In this document: positions 50,273 to 58,355 of the stretch, in pieces
Layout of the letters: each line of letters starts with the position of its first letter
How positions within the stretch are numbered: the first letter of the stretch is position 1
Assembly: GCA_035556075.1 (NCBI GenBank)
Contig: DATMFQ010000006.1
Coordinates: 62,001-126,000 of the forward strand
Reading direction: 5' to 3'
DNA: 64,000 bases
Source: 73-13 sp035556075
Lineage (GTDB): Bacteria > Actinomycetota > Actinomycetes > Actinomycetales > Microbacteriaceae
Notes under the pieces: generated by a model
Database searches by the model: none
Told to the model about the DNA's origin: nothing
Seen by the model: only the letters and a program-made list of their open reading frames with translations
Made by a program: the position numbers and the translations under genes

Positions 50273-50998
50273 ATGATCCGGTTTGAGCACGTGTCGAAGT
50301 CCTACCCAGGGACGTCTCGCCCGGCCCTGCGCGACGTCTCGCTCGAGATCGACAAGGGCGAGTTCGTCTTCCTCATCGGTGCCTCGGGGTCCGGCAAGAG
50401 CTCACTGCTGCGCCTCGTCCTCCGCGAGGAGCGGCCGAATGCGGGGCAGGTCTGGGTGCTCGGCAAGAAGCTGTCGGCGATGCCGAGCCGCAAGGTGCCG
50501 TACTTCCGCCGCAGCCTCGGCGTCGTCTTCCAGGACTTCCGGCTGCTGCCGAACCGCTCCGTGTACGACAATGTCGCCTTCACGCTCCAGGTCATCGGGA
50601 AGTCGCGCGGCTACATCCGCGAGGCGGTGCCGGATGCGCTGAAGATGGTCGGGCTGCAGGGCAAGGCGGCGCGCATGCCACATGAGCTCTCGGGCGGCGA
50701 GCAGCAGCGCGTCGCGATCGCCCGTGCGGTCGTGAACAAGCCCGCGATCCTGCTCGCCGATGAGCCGACCGGCAATCTCGACCCCGAGACGGCCCAGGGC
50801 ATCATGTCGGTGCTCGAGCAGATCAACCGCGGCGGCACGACCGTCCTCATGGCGACGCACGCCGCCGAGGTCGTCGACCGGATGCAGCGCCGCGTCATCG
50901 AGCTCATGAGCGGGCAGGTCATCCGCGACGAGCGCGGCGGGGCCTACATCACGCAGGCGATGCCGATCGTGCGCCAGCCCGAGGAGGGCGTGGCATGA
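50273..50998 (+). CDS. ftsE: Cell-division ABC ATPase FtsE
   Basis: 241 aa. MIRFEHVSKSYPG start, Walker A GASGSGKSS, Q-loop FQDFRLLPNRSVYDNV, signature LSGGEQQRV, Walker B ILLADEPTGNLD and H-loop ATHAAEV. With FtsX it activates peptidoglycan hydrolases at the septum. Overlaps ftsX by 4 nt. Confidence 0.97.
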   Translation: MIRFEHVSKSYPGTSRPALRDVSLEIDKGEFVFLIGASGSGKSSLLRLVLREERPNAGQVWVLGKKLSAMPSRKVPYFRRSLGVVFQDFRLLPNRSVYDNVAFTLQVIGKSRGYIREAVPDALKMVGLQGKAARMPHELSGGEQQRVAIARAVVNKPAILLADEPTGNLDPETAQGIMSVLEQINRGGTTVLMATHAAEVVDRMQRRVIELMSGQVIRDERGGAYITQAMPIVRQPEEGVA

Positions 50999-51912
50999 GG
51001 CTCGGACTCATCCTCAAGGAGGCCTTTGGCGGGCTGACGAAGAACGCCTCGATGGTGGTCTCGGTCATCCTCGTCACCTTCATCTCGCTCACCTTCGTCG
51101 GGGTCGCGGTGCTCCTGCAGTCGCAGATCACCTCGATGAAGGACTACTGGTACGACCGCGCCCAGGTGCAGGTGTACTTCTGCTCGGCGATCGATCAGGG
51201 CGGCAACTGTCTGCAGGCGGCCGCGAGCGACGAGGAGATCGCCGCCGTGCGCACCGAGCTCGAGACCGCACCGCTCGCCGCCTACATCGAGTCCGTCGAG
51301 TATCTGAGCCCCGAGGAGGTGCTCGCCGAGACGAGGGAAGTGCTCGCCGACAACCCCGTCGTCGACACCCTCACCCCCGAGCTCGTGGGTGCCATCGCGC
51401 GCGTCACCATGGTCGATCCGGCGAATGCGGACATCGTCGTCGAATCGGTCGCCGGCAACGCCGGGGTTGAGTCCGTCGAGGACCAGCGCGCCTATCTCGA
51501 GCCGATCTTCAACATCCTCAACGCCGCCTCCGCAGCCGCCATCGGTGTCGCGATCCTCATGCTCATCGCCGCCGTCCTGCTCATCTCGACGACCATCCGC
51601 CTCTCCGCTTTCTCCCGCCGCCGTGAGATCGGCATCATGCGGCTCGTCGGCGCGTCGAACGGGGTCATCGAGGCGCCGTTCGTGCTCGAGGGCGTGCTCG
51701 CCGCATTCGTCGGCTCAGTCCTTGCCGGTGGGGCGCTCGTCGCGATCGTGCAGTTCTTCGTGCGAGGGGAGATCGGCGCGACGCTCGGCGGCACCGGCCT
51801 GCTCGTCGGGGTCGGGGATGCCGTGTCGATTGTGCCGGTCCTCCTCCTCATCGGCGTCGTCCTCGCGGGCCTGTCGGCCTCGGTCGCCATCAAGCGCTAC
51901 CTCCGCGTCTGA
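50995..51912 (+). CDS. ftsX: Cell-division membrane protein FtsX
   Basis: 305 aa. Four membrane helices: about 20-43, 177-200, 230-250 and 270-295. An extracytoplasmic domain (about 44-175) has a pair of cysteines (FCSAIDQGGNCLQ). IRLSAFSRRREIGIMRLVGASNGVIEAPFVLEG is the conserved FtsX/MacB cytoplasmic segment. It transmits FtsE ATPase cycles to cell-wall hydrolases. Normally followed directly by smpB in actinobacteria, here separated by 1.5 kb. Confidence 0.96.
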   Translation: MRLGLILKEAFGGLTKNASMVVSVILVTFISLTFVGVAVLLQSQITSMKDYWYDRAQVQVYFCSAIDQGGNCLQAAASDEEIAAVRTELETAPLAAYIESVEYLSPEEVLAETREVLADNPVVDTLTPELVGAIARVTMVDPANADIVVESVAGNAGVESVEDQRAYLEPIFNILNAASAAAIGVAILMLIAAVLLISTTIRLSAFSRRREIGIMRLVGASNGVIEAPFVLEGVLAAFVGSVLAGGALVAIVQFFVRGEIGATLGGTGLLVGVGDAVSIVPVLLLIGVVLAGLSASVAIKRYLRV

Positions 51913-52020
51913 CGGCTGCGCGGCTGCCCGGTGCCGGGTGCCCGTCGGCCCGGTGCCGCGCCGGCCTCGTGCCGCCCTTCGCCTCCGGTCTGGGGCCGCC
52001 GGTGCCTCCCCGCCGTTCAA

Positions 52021-52080
52021 TGTGCACGTTTTCACCCCGTGTGCCCTTTTTATCGGGCACATCGGGTGAAAACGTGCACA
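52021..52080. repeat. 60-bp palindromic element, copy 1
   Basis: The 16-bp outer arms TGTGCACGTTTTCACC and GGTGAAAACGTGCACA are perfect complements; inner arms (about 10 bp, TGTGCCC/GGGCACA core) pair with two mismatches around TTTTTATC. It is the same length and has the same outer arms as the copy at 53255. It lies 108 nt after the ftsX stop and 98 nt beyond the nuclease gene stop. The flanking 51913-52020 and 52081-52178 are GC-rich and hold nothing I can identify. Confidence 0.85.
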
Positions 52081-52178
52081 TCGCGTACCGGCACCGGGGC
52101 CCACGGGCCGGCGGCCGCCACTGTGTCCCTGCCGCCACGGTGCAGGGCGCCACCACCGCGCGTGGGGCGGACTCGCCG

Positions 52179-53114
52179 CTAGAAGGTGAGGTTGACGAGG
52201 CGGCGGTCGGGGCGCCGCACACCGACCGCGAGGAGTCGGCGGGCGAGCCCGTGGCCGCCCCAGGCGTCCGCCCACCCGATGCGCACGAACTCGCGACCGG
52301 GCCGGAGCGCGTCTTCGCGACGCTTCTCGGCCCAGAGCACGTCGGCGGGGCTCCGGCCGGCGAGCAGCTCGGCGTTCTCGTACTTGTCCCGCCCGTAGCC
52401 CTCAGCAAGAATTCGGCCCTCCCGCCAGGCGAAGTCGACGCGGTACTCGATCCCGTCGACACCGACGACGACCCGCTGCTGCTCGGGCGGCTCGAAGCCG
52501 TAGTCCTGGCAACGCGCAATGATCAGGGTCTCGAGCACTGACTCGGACCCCGCCGTTGACCGTGCGAGCGCTGCACGCACCCGACGTAGCCCGGGGAAGC
52601 GGCCCGCCCGCTCGAGCACCCCCTCGAACTCGTCGAGCCCGACCCCGCTGTGCCGGACGTGCGAGATCGCGACCATGCCCGCCAGGAGCGTGCGGCATGC
52701 CGCGAGGTCGACGGCGGTGCGGGCTGGGGTCGTCGCGCGGGCGCCGTTCTCGAGCTGACAGCGATCCTCGGGGTCCAGGCTGCGCAGGGTGCGGTGCACC
52801 GCACCGGAGGACCTCACCCGTGCGGGGACGGTCGTCCGGCACCACGGGGGCCAGTCGCCGAGGATCGGAATGCCGTGGAGGGCCGCGGCGGACTCGTGGG
52901 AGAAGGTCGGCTCGTGCCGGGCGGCGTGGCGCGTGGCGAGGATCCTCGCGCGGTGCAGCTCGAGGGGGCTCGCGGCGTCCGCGTCAGCCCGCTCGACGTA
53001 GGCGCCCTGGCGGATGCGCGCGAGCTCGCCGCGCGCGGTCGCCCGCTCGAGCCGGTGCCCCTCCCCGCGCAGACGCTGGCCGCGCGCCGTCCTGATCGGA
53101 ATGACCTCGTCCAC
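52179..53114 (-). CDS. AbiEi-type/DUF559 (Vsr-like) nuclease domain protein
   Basis: 311 aa from a GTG at 53114, which gives the usual family length; the frame is open to 53204. The N-terminal region (1-45, LERATARGELARIRQGAYV) resembles the AbiEi antitoxin winged-helix domain; the middle resembles the AbiEi C-terminal region. Residues 190-285 form a DUF559/Vsr-like PD-(D/E)xK domain: Asp227 in YRVDFAW, Glu238 and Lys244 in LAEGYGRDKY, then EKRREDALR. The catalytic triad is retained. Bracketed by two 60-bp palindromes and inserted between ftsX and smpB. Function unknown; no AbiEii toxin is adjacent. Confidence 0.8.
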   Translation of the reverse strand: MDEVIPIRTARGQRLRGEGHRLERATARGELARIRQGAYVERADADAASPLELHRARILATRHAARHEPTFSHESAAALHGIPILGDWPPWCRTTVPARVRSSGAVHRTLRSLDPEDRCQLENGARATTPARTAVDLAACRTLLAGMVAISHVRHSGVGLDEFEGVLERAGRFPGLRRVRAALARSTAGSESVLETLIIARCQDYGFEPPEQQRVVVGVDGIEYRVDFAWREGRILAEGYGRDKYENAELLAGRSPADVLWAEKRREDALRPGREFVRIGWADAWGGHGLARRLLAVGVRRPDRRLVNLTF

Positions 53115-53446
53115 ACCGTGAGCATGCCGTCGGTCGCCGACCGCCGCCACCGCCCAAGGGACGAATGTGGATAACTCCCGCGATCGCCCCGCCCCGCGAC
53201 ACACTCATGGCTCGCGGCGCCTGGCCCGCGCATTCCTCCCTCGCCGTCATTCCCTGTGCACGTTTTCACCCGATGTACCCGAATAAACGGGCACACGCGG
53301 TGAAAACGTGCACATCGAGCGGGAGGCCGCACCGGGTGGGTACCGCGGTAGGCTGATCTGCTCGCGGGGCGCGTGGGCCGGTCGGGCAAGCGGCCCGCTG
53401 ACCAACAACCCCGCGCGACGTCGGCAGGATCGGCTGGAGGTGGACG
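53115..53446. other. Intergenic region between nuclease gene and smpB
   Basis: This 332-bp stretch has the upstream region of the nuclease gene, a GCATTC site at 53230, the second 60-bp palindrome (53255-53314), a -10 TAGGCT at 53349-53354 for smpB, and an SD GGAGGTGG shortly before the smpB ATG. No other gene is evident. Confidence 0.6.
53255..53314. repeat. 60-bp palindromic element, copy 2
   Basis: Outer arms TGTGCACGTTTTCACC and GGTGAAAACGTGCACA match copy 1 exactly; inner arms ACCCG/CGGGC-type pair around AATAAA. The outer arms are identical to copy 1 while the inner segment has diverged with compensating pairing, which suggests selection on structure. It lies 141 nt upstream of the nuclease start. 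Confidence 0.85.
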
Positions 53447-53923
53447 ATGGCGAAGGAGCAGGGGCGCAAGCCCATTGCGGTGAATCGCCGTGCCCGCCAC
53501 GACTACCTCATCGAGGACACCGTCGAGGCGGGGATCGTGCTGACGGGCACCGAGGTGAAGTCGCTGAGGGCCGGTCGGGTCAATCTGACGGATGGCTACG
53601 CATTCATCGAGCATGGCGAGGCGTGGCTCGATGCGGTCTCGATCGTCGAGTGGGACAAGGGCTCGTGGACGAATCACCCGCCGCGGCGCAAACGTAAGCT
53701 CCTGCTCCACAAGATGCAGATCCTCAAGCTCGCGCGCGAGACGAAGGAGGGCGGTTACACCCTCGTGCCGCTCAGCATGTACTTCTCGGACGGTCGGGCG
53801 AAGGTCGAGCTCGCGCTCGCGAAGGGTAAGAAGGACTGGGACAAGCGCCAGACGCTGCGTGAGCGCGACGACCGCCGCGAGGCGGAGCGCGCGATGCGCA
53901 CCCGCAACCGGCTCGGCGAATAA
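53447..53923 (+). CDS. smpB: tmRNA-binding protein SmpB
   Basis: 158 aa. VNRRARHDYLIEDTVEAGIVLTGTEVKSLRAGRVNLTDGYA is the SmpB core; RRKRKLLLHKMQI and the C-terminal basic tail GKKDWDKRQTLRERDDRREAERAM are typical. It escorts tmRNA to stalled ribosomes, its tail occupying the empty mRNA channel. The tmRNA gene is about 5 kb downstream rather than adjacent. Confidence 0.97.
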   Translation: MAKEQGRKPIAVNRRARHDYLIEDTVEAGIVLTGTEVKSLRAGRVNLTDGYAFIEHGEAWLDAVSIVEWDKGSWTNHPPRRKRKLLLHKMQILKLARETKEGGYTLVPLSMYFSDGRAKVELALAKGKKDWDKRQTLRERDDRREAERAMRTRNRLGE

Positions 53924-53956
53924 TCCACTCGCGCCAGCTCGCGACCAGCGGGCCGG

Positions 53957-53962
53957 TAGGCT
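53957..53962 (+). promoter_or_regulatory. -10 box TAGGCT for etfB
   Basis: TAGGCT is 6 nt before the GTG at 53969 with no SD, a leaderless arrangement for the etf operon. Confidence 0.55.
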
Positions 53963-53968
53963 GTTGGC

Positions 53969-54727
53969 GTGAAGATCGTGGTGCTCGTCAAAGAAGTCCC
54001 CGACACCTACGGCGAGCGGCGGCTCGACCTCGACACGGGTCTGCTCGACCGCAGCGGCGACCAGGTGATCGATGAGATCAACGAGCGCGCCCTCGAGGTC
54101 GCGCTGCTCGTCAAGGACCAGGACAAGTCGACCGAGGTCGTCGTCGTCTCGGTCGGACCGGACCAGGTGAAGGACGCGCTGCGCAAGAAGCTCCTGGCGA
54201 TGGGTGCGGATCGGGCGATCCATGTCGTCGACGATGAACTCGCCGCCGCCGATGCCCTCAAGACCGCCCGCGCGCTCACCGACGCGGTCCGTGGGGAGAG
54301 TGCGGACCTCATCGTCGCGGGTAATGAGTCGACTGACGGCCGTGGCGGCGTCGTGCCGGCGATGGTTGCCGAATTCCTCGGCCTCCCGCTGCTCGGCAGC
54401 CTGAGCGAGGTCCGCCTCACCGGCGCTGCCGTCGAGGGCACTCGCGTCGATGAGGAGGTCGAGCACCGCCTCAGTGCCCCGCTGCCGGCGGTCGTCACCG
54501 TGACCGAGAAGTCTGCGGAGGCGCGGTTCCCGAACTTCATGGGCGTCATGGGCGCGAAGAAGAAGCCGCTCGAGCAGCAGTCGGCCGGCGAGCTCGGCTC
54601 GGTCGGCACGGTCATCCTTTCGGTCGCGGAGCGCCCCGCGCGCGCGGCGGGCACGATCATCGAGGATGAGGGCGACGGCGGCACGAAGATCGCCGAGTAC
54701 CTCAAGGCACAGGGGCTGGTGAAGTGA
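53969..54727 (+). CDS. etfB: Electron transfer flavoprotein beta subunit
   Basis: 252 aa. KIVVLVKEVPDTYGERRLD start, VINEINERALE-like DEINERALEVAL, VVSVGPDQVKDALRKKLLAMGADRAIHV, and the signature region VEHRLSAPLPAVVTVTEKSAEARFPNFMGVMGAKKKPLE. It binds AMP and, with EtfA, carries electrons from acyl-CoA and other dehydrogenases. GTGA overlap with etfA. Confidence 0.96.
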   Translation: MKIVVLVKEVPDTYGERRLDLDTGLLDRSGDQVIDEINERALEVALLVKDQDKSTEVVVVSVGPDQVKDALRKKLLAMGADRAIHVVDDELAAADALKTARALTDAVRGESADLIVAGNESTDGRGGVVPAMVAEFLGLPLLGSLSEVRLTGAAVEGTRVDEEVEHRLSAPLPAVVTVTEKSAEARFPNFMGVMGAKKKPLEQQSAGELGSVGTVILSVAERPARAAGTIIEDEGDGGTKIAEYLKAQGLVK

Positions 54728-55521
54728 GCATGGGCATTCTCGTCATCTCTGGCGTCGACGGCATCGTCGGGCGCACCGCGGCGATCGCCACGGCACTTGC
54801 CGCACAGGTCGGCGACGCCGACGCGATCCTCCTCCCGCACACGGTCGACGGCCGCGAGCTCGCTGGGCGCCTCGCCGCACGTCTCGGTCGCCCGGTGCTC
54901 GCCGACGCGGTCGAGGTCGCGGTCGACGGCGACCGACTCGTCGCCACCCACTCGGTCTTTGGCGGGAACTTCACGACGACCGCCGCAGCCGAGGGGGCCG
55001 CCCCCATCATCACGGTGCGCGACGGCGAGTTCGACGCGACGACGCTGCCGGGCGCGAGCACGGTGGACGCCGCGGGGCTCGCGGCGTCGGGCGCTGCCAC
55101 CGACGCGACCGTCGTGTCGAGCACGCCGATCGTCATCGACAGCTCCCGGCCCGACCTCAAGTCGGCCCGGGTCGTCGTCTCCGGTGGCCGCGGCCTGGGG
55201 TCGAAGGAGAACTTCGCGATCGTCGAGCAGCTCGCCGACGCCCTCGGCGCCGCGGTGGGCGCGAGCCGGGTCGCGGTGGACTCCGGCTACGCGGCACCCA
55301 ACCTGCAGGTTGGGCAGACCGGTGTCGCGGTGTCGCCAGAGCTCTACATCGCGGTCGGGATCTCGGGGGCGATCCAGCACCGCGCGGGCATGCAGACAGC
55401 GAAGACGATCGTCGCGGTGAACAATGACCCGGACGCGCCGATCTTCGAGATCGCGGACTATGGCGTCGTCGGGGACCTCTTCGAGGTCGTCCCGCAGCTC
55501 GTTGCGGCACTGAAGGCGTAG
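54724..55521 (+). CDS. etfA: Electron transfer flavoprotein alpha subunit, shortened N-terminal domain
   Basis: 265 aa; EtfA is usually about 310-325. The FAD domain is complete: VVVSGGRGLGSKENFAIVEQLADALGAAVGASRVAVDSGY, VGQTGVAVSPELYIAVGISGAIQH, and VAVNNDPDAPIFEIADYGVVGDLFEVVPQL. The N-terminal domain goes from ISGVDGIVGRTAAIATALAAQVGDADAIL straight into LLPHTVDGRELAGRLAARLG, apparently omitting about 50 residues of the first Rossmann-like unit. FAD binding should be retained; effects on the EtfB interface are unknown. Confidence 0.9.
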   Translation: MSMGILVISGVDGIVGRTAAIATALAAQVGDADAILLPHTVDGRELAGRLAARLGRPVLADAVEVAVDGDRLVATHSVFGGNFTTTAAAEGAAPIITVRDGEFDATTLPGASTVDAAGLAASGAATDATVVSSTPIVIDSSRPDLKSARVVVSGGRGLGSKENFAIVEQLADALGAAVGASRVAVDSGYAAPNLQVGQTGVAVSPELYIAVGISGAIQHRAGMQTAKTIVAVNNDPDAPIFEIADYGVVGDLFEVVPQLVAALKA

Positions 55522-55527
55522 TCGGCG

Positions 55528-56466
55528 GTGGCGAAGGCGACCGAGTCGGCCTGGGCACGGTTCCGGGCCTCGCGATGGCGTGTGCTCCTCTGGCTCGTGC
55601 CGGTGCTCATCGTCGTCGCAGTCGGGCTCGTCCTGCTCGCGCAGTGGCTGCGGACGCTGCCCGAGGTCCAGGCCTGGATGGCGCAGTATCCGGGGGAGTA
55701 CCGGCCGACGGTGCCGGTCGCCGAGGGCCTGCCCGCCTGGGTCGGCTGGCAGCACTTCCTCAACATCTTCTTCATGGTGCTCGTGGTCCGCTCGGGGCTG
55801 CAGGTGCGGATGACCCGCCGTGCCCCGGGCTTCTGGACGCGGACCAACAAGGGTCTCATCCGCACGAAGCGCCCCCCGCGCAAGATCTCGCTCCACCTCT
55901 GGCTGCATAATGCCGTCGATCTGCTCTGGGTCGTCAATGGCGCGATCTTCATCACCCTCATCTTCGTCACCGGCCATTGGGCGCGCATCATCCCGACGAG
56001 CTGGGAGGTCGTGCCGAATGCGCTATCGGCTCTGCTCCAGTACGCGAGTTTCGACTGGCCGACCGAGGACGGCTGGGTGAACTACAACGCGCTTCAGCAA
56101 CTCAGCTACTTCGGCGTGGTCTTCGTCCTCGCCCCGCTCGCGATCATCACCGGCATCCGGATGGCCGAGTTCTGGCCGACGGAGGCGAAGGTCAACCGGA
56201 TCTACCCGGTCGAGTGGGCGCGCGCGGTGCACTACCCGACCATGCTGCTCTTCGTGCTCTTCACGATCGTGCACGTCGTCCTCGTCCTCGCGACGGGCGC
56301 GCAGCGCAACCTCAACCACATGTTCGCGGCGACGAACGACGCGTCGAGCTGGCTCGGCGTCATCTTCTTCGCCGTCGGCATGCTCGTGTGCGCGGGCGCG
56401 GTCGTCGCAGCGCAGCCGATCGTCTACCGCCCGATCGCGCAGCTCTTCGGCAAGGTCTCGCGCTAA
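55528..56466 (+). CDS. Cytochrome b/b6-domain membrane protein (cytochrome b561-like)
   Basis: 312 aa, GTG start 6 nt after the etfA stop. Four to five membrane helices: about 18-40, 72-90, 130-152, 190-210, 230-255 and 270-295. Candidate haem-ligand histidines are in GWQHFLNIF, SLHLWLHNAVDLLW, RAVHYPTMLLF and TIVHVVLV. Its position suggests transfer of electrons between the ETF pair and the membrane quinone pool (inference). Confidence 0.8.
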   Translation: MAKATESAWARFRASRWRVLLWLVPVLIVVAVGLVLLAQWLRTLPEVQAWMAQYPGEYRPTVPVAEGLPAWVGWQHFLNIFFMVLVVRSGLQVRMTRRAPGFWTRTNKGLIRTKRPPRKISLHLWLHNAVDLLWVVNGAIFITLIFVTGHWARIIPTSWEVVPNALSALLQYASFDWPTEDGWVNYNALQQLSYFGVVFVLAPLAIITGIRMAEFWPTEAKVNRIYPVEWARAVHYPTMLLFVLFTIVHVVLVLATGAQRNLNHMFAATNDASSWLGVIFFAVGMLVCAGAVVAAQPIVYRPIAQLFGKVSR

Positions 56467-56493
56467 GTCGCCGCACCTCACACCGCAGTCAAC

Positions 56494-57276
56494 TCAGGCG
56501 GGCGGCTTCCGGGCAACGATCGCGATCGCGGTGAGGTGCCGCCGGTGCCGCCGGAACGTGCGCCGCATTGCGAGCACTCGCCGCCGTGCGGCGGGCCGCG
56601 TCAGCACCCGGTACGCGAAACGCAGCGCGCCGCCGAGGCCCTCATCGGCGATGAGCCGCCGCGGCTGGAGGAGTGCCATCGGGGCGGTCTGCACATCGTC
56701 GATGACGAATCCGTGGCTCTCGAGAAGCCCCCGCCATTCGGGGAGCGTGAGTGGTCGCGCGTTGACTCGGATGGTGCGTGCGAGCCCCTGACGAATGTCG
56801 GTCTTCACCTCGTCTGCGAGATGCTCAGGGGTGAGCGCGAGTTCGTGAATGGCATATCGCCCGCCCGGCCGGAGGAGGCGTGCGGCCTCGGCGACGATCG
56901 TCGCCTTCGTCGGCCCACCCTGCATGGTGAGCATCGCCTCGCCGATGATGACATCGGCGCTTGCACTGGGCAGCCCAGTGTCGGCAGCATCCGCGACGCG
57001 GACTTCCCCGACTTCGCTGACGATGCGCCCCACGGCCTCGACCGCAGCCGGGTCCTGGTCGACGCCGAGGTAGGAGCGTGGCGCCGCGGCGACGATCGCG
57101 GCGGCGGTGCGACCGAGCCCGGGTGCGAGCTCGATGACGTCGGCCCCGGCGAGTCCGGCGGCGTCGAGGAGCCGTGTCGTCAGCTCCGCCCCGCCCGGCC
57201 GGAGCACGCGCTTGCCGAGGCGCGCCAGCACCCAGTGCCCTTGGGCGACGGTGTCGTCGCGGTCGCGGATCGTCAC
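56494..57276 (-). CDS. Class I SAM-dependent methyltransferase (UbiE/Methyltransf_11 type)
   Basis: 260 aa. Motif I is VIELAPGLGRTAAAI, acidic loop YLGVDQDPAAVEA, motif IV-like ADVIIGEAMLTMQ, and motif post-IV LLRPGGRYAIHELAL. The C-terminal part is basic. Substrate unknown. It overlaps the HTH regulator gene by 4 nt and belongs to the cupin-regulator-methyltransferase operon. Confidence 0.88.
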   Translation of the reverse strand: MTIRDRDDTVAQGHWVLARLGKRVLRPGGAELTTRLLDAAGLAGADVIELAPGLGRTAAAIVAAAPRSYLGVDQDPAAVEAVGRIVSEVGEVRVADAADTGLPSASADVIIGEAMLTMQGGPTKATIVAEAARLLRPGGRYAIHELALTPEHLADEVKTDIRQGLARTIRVNARPLTLPEWRGLLESHGFVIDDVQTAPMALLQPRRLIADEGLGGALRFAYRVLTRPAARRRVLAMRRTFRRHRRHLTAIAIVARKPPA

Positions 57277-57944
57277 GCGACGGTCCGCAGCCGCGTGACG
57301 CAGTGCGTCGGTGTGACGAATGGGGTGAGCGATTCGACCTCGATGCTCGCGTCGAGCGCCTCGATGGTGCCGCGCATGAGCCCAAGGTGGACCGCGCAGG
57401 CGGTACCGCCGCTCGGCCCGACGACCTCGAGGAACGGGCAGCTGTGGAGGTTGATCTCCCTCGGGCCGACCTGGGTGGGGGCGAAGTCGAGGCTGCGCAG
57501 CACGTCGAGCAGGGCGGGCATCGCGGACTGTGCCGTGGTGGCTGGGCTGCTCGAGCCGGCGAGCCGGTGGCCGAGGGTCTTGCCTGCTTCCTCTGCGGCC
57601 CGCGTGCCATCGGCCACCGTCGCGAGCGCTAGACCGAGTGCTTCCGCGAGCATTCGGTAGTGGCGCGGGCCCTCCGGCGCTAGTCGGGTGGCGCGGATGC
57701 GCACAGCGGGCCGACCAGGTCCGCGCGGTGGGCTGGGGACCCGCTCCGCCGCTCCCGTGGCGATGAGGCGGTCCACGTGGAATCGCACCGTGTTGGCGTG
57801 CACGCGCAGTCGTGCGGCGAGCGTGGCGATCGTCGCGGGCTCGGGCTGGGCCCGGAGCGCATCGAGCACCCGTTCCCGGGTTCGCGCGACCGCGGCGGTC
57901 GACGCTGGTGCGCCCGTCGTCCGCTCGCGATCGCGCGAGTCCAT
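57273..57944 (-). CDS. HTH regulator with SufR-like cysteines
   Basis: 223 aa. The winged helix (about 20-85) reads RERVLDALRAQPEPATIATLAARLRVHANTVRFHVDRLIATGAAE. The C-terminal domain has cysteines at SCPFLEVV, ACAVHLGLMRG and THCVTRL, spaced like the Fe-S ligands of SufR-type ArsR/DeoR regulators. An iron-sulfur or redox/NO-sensing role is inferred. Coupled to the cupin gene by TGATG and to the methyltransferase by a 4-nt overlap. Confidence 0.78.
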   Translation of the reverse strand: MDSRDRERTTGAPASTAAVARTRERVLDALRAQPEPATIATLAARLRVHANTVRFHVDRLIATGAAERVPSPPRGPGRPAVRIRATRLAPEGPRHYRMLAEALGLALATVADGTRAAEEAGKTLGHRLAGSSSPATTAQSAMPALLDVLRSLDFAPTQVGPREINLHSCPFLEVVGPSGGTACAVHLGLMRGTIEALDASIEVESLTPFVTPTHCVTRLRTVA

Positions 57945-58291
57945 CAGTCGCCGCCCCGCACCACGGTGAGCAGGACGACGGCGTCCTCGAGCGCGAGCAG
58001 GTTGTGTCGCTGCTCGGGGATGGTCATGTGGCCGTGGGTGCCGAGCTCCCAGGTGTCTTCACCGGCGGTGACACTGACGCGGCCGCGCAGCACGTGAAGG
58101 AGCGCCTGACCGGGGTTCGCGTGTTCCGCGAGTTCGCGCCCGTCGCTGAGGGCGAGCATGACCTGCGACAGCGAGCCGCCCGGCACGGCGCGGAAGACTT
58201 GGGTCGCGCGGCCACTGCTGGACTGGGATGCCTGGGTCAGCAGCTCGTCGCCGAGCGCCTCAAGGTCGACGGGGGTGATGGTTTGGCCCAT
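57944..58291 (-). CDS. Cupin-domain protein
   Basis: 115 aa single cupin. GGSLSQVMLALSDGRELAEHANPGQALLHVLRGRVSV and HMTIPEQRHNLLALEDAVVLLTVV are the two cupin motifs; the metal-binding set is partly retained (His in EHANPGQ and EQRHNL). Likely a metal-dependent sensor or small enzyme. First gene of the minus-strand operon; -10 TAAACT (complement of 58298-58303) is 6 nt before the ATG. Divergent from the DUF2249 gene. Confidence 0.85.
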   Translation of the reverse strand: MGQTITPVDLEALGDELLTQASQSSSGRATQVFRAVPGGSLSQVMLALSDGRELAEHANPGQALLHVLRGRVSVTAGEDTWELGTHGHMTIPEQRHNLLALEDAVVLLTVVRGGD

Positions 58292-58304
58292 ATGCCGAGT
58301 TTAT

Positions 58305-58319
58305 ACAAGAATCACTTGT
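58305..58319. promoter_or_regulatory. ACAAG-N5-CTTGT operator candidate
   Basis: An inverted repeat ACAAG/CTTGT with 5-bp centre lies in the 64-bp gap between the divergent cupin and DUF2249 genes, beside the -10 of the cupin gene. It is a plausible site for the operon's own HTH regulator, controlling both directions. Confidence 0.5.
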
Positions 58320-58355
58320 GAGAACTACGCCAATGATGGACGCGAAAGGCGAGCG

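Noticed and set aside
52814..54466. 550-aa minus-strand frame spanning smpB, etfB and the upstream nuclease region
   Set aside because: It is antisense to smpB and etfB. The repeated peptide reading CARFHRVCPF...VKTCT is simply translation of the palindrome at 53255, as are similar short frames at 52021.
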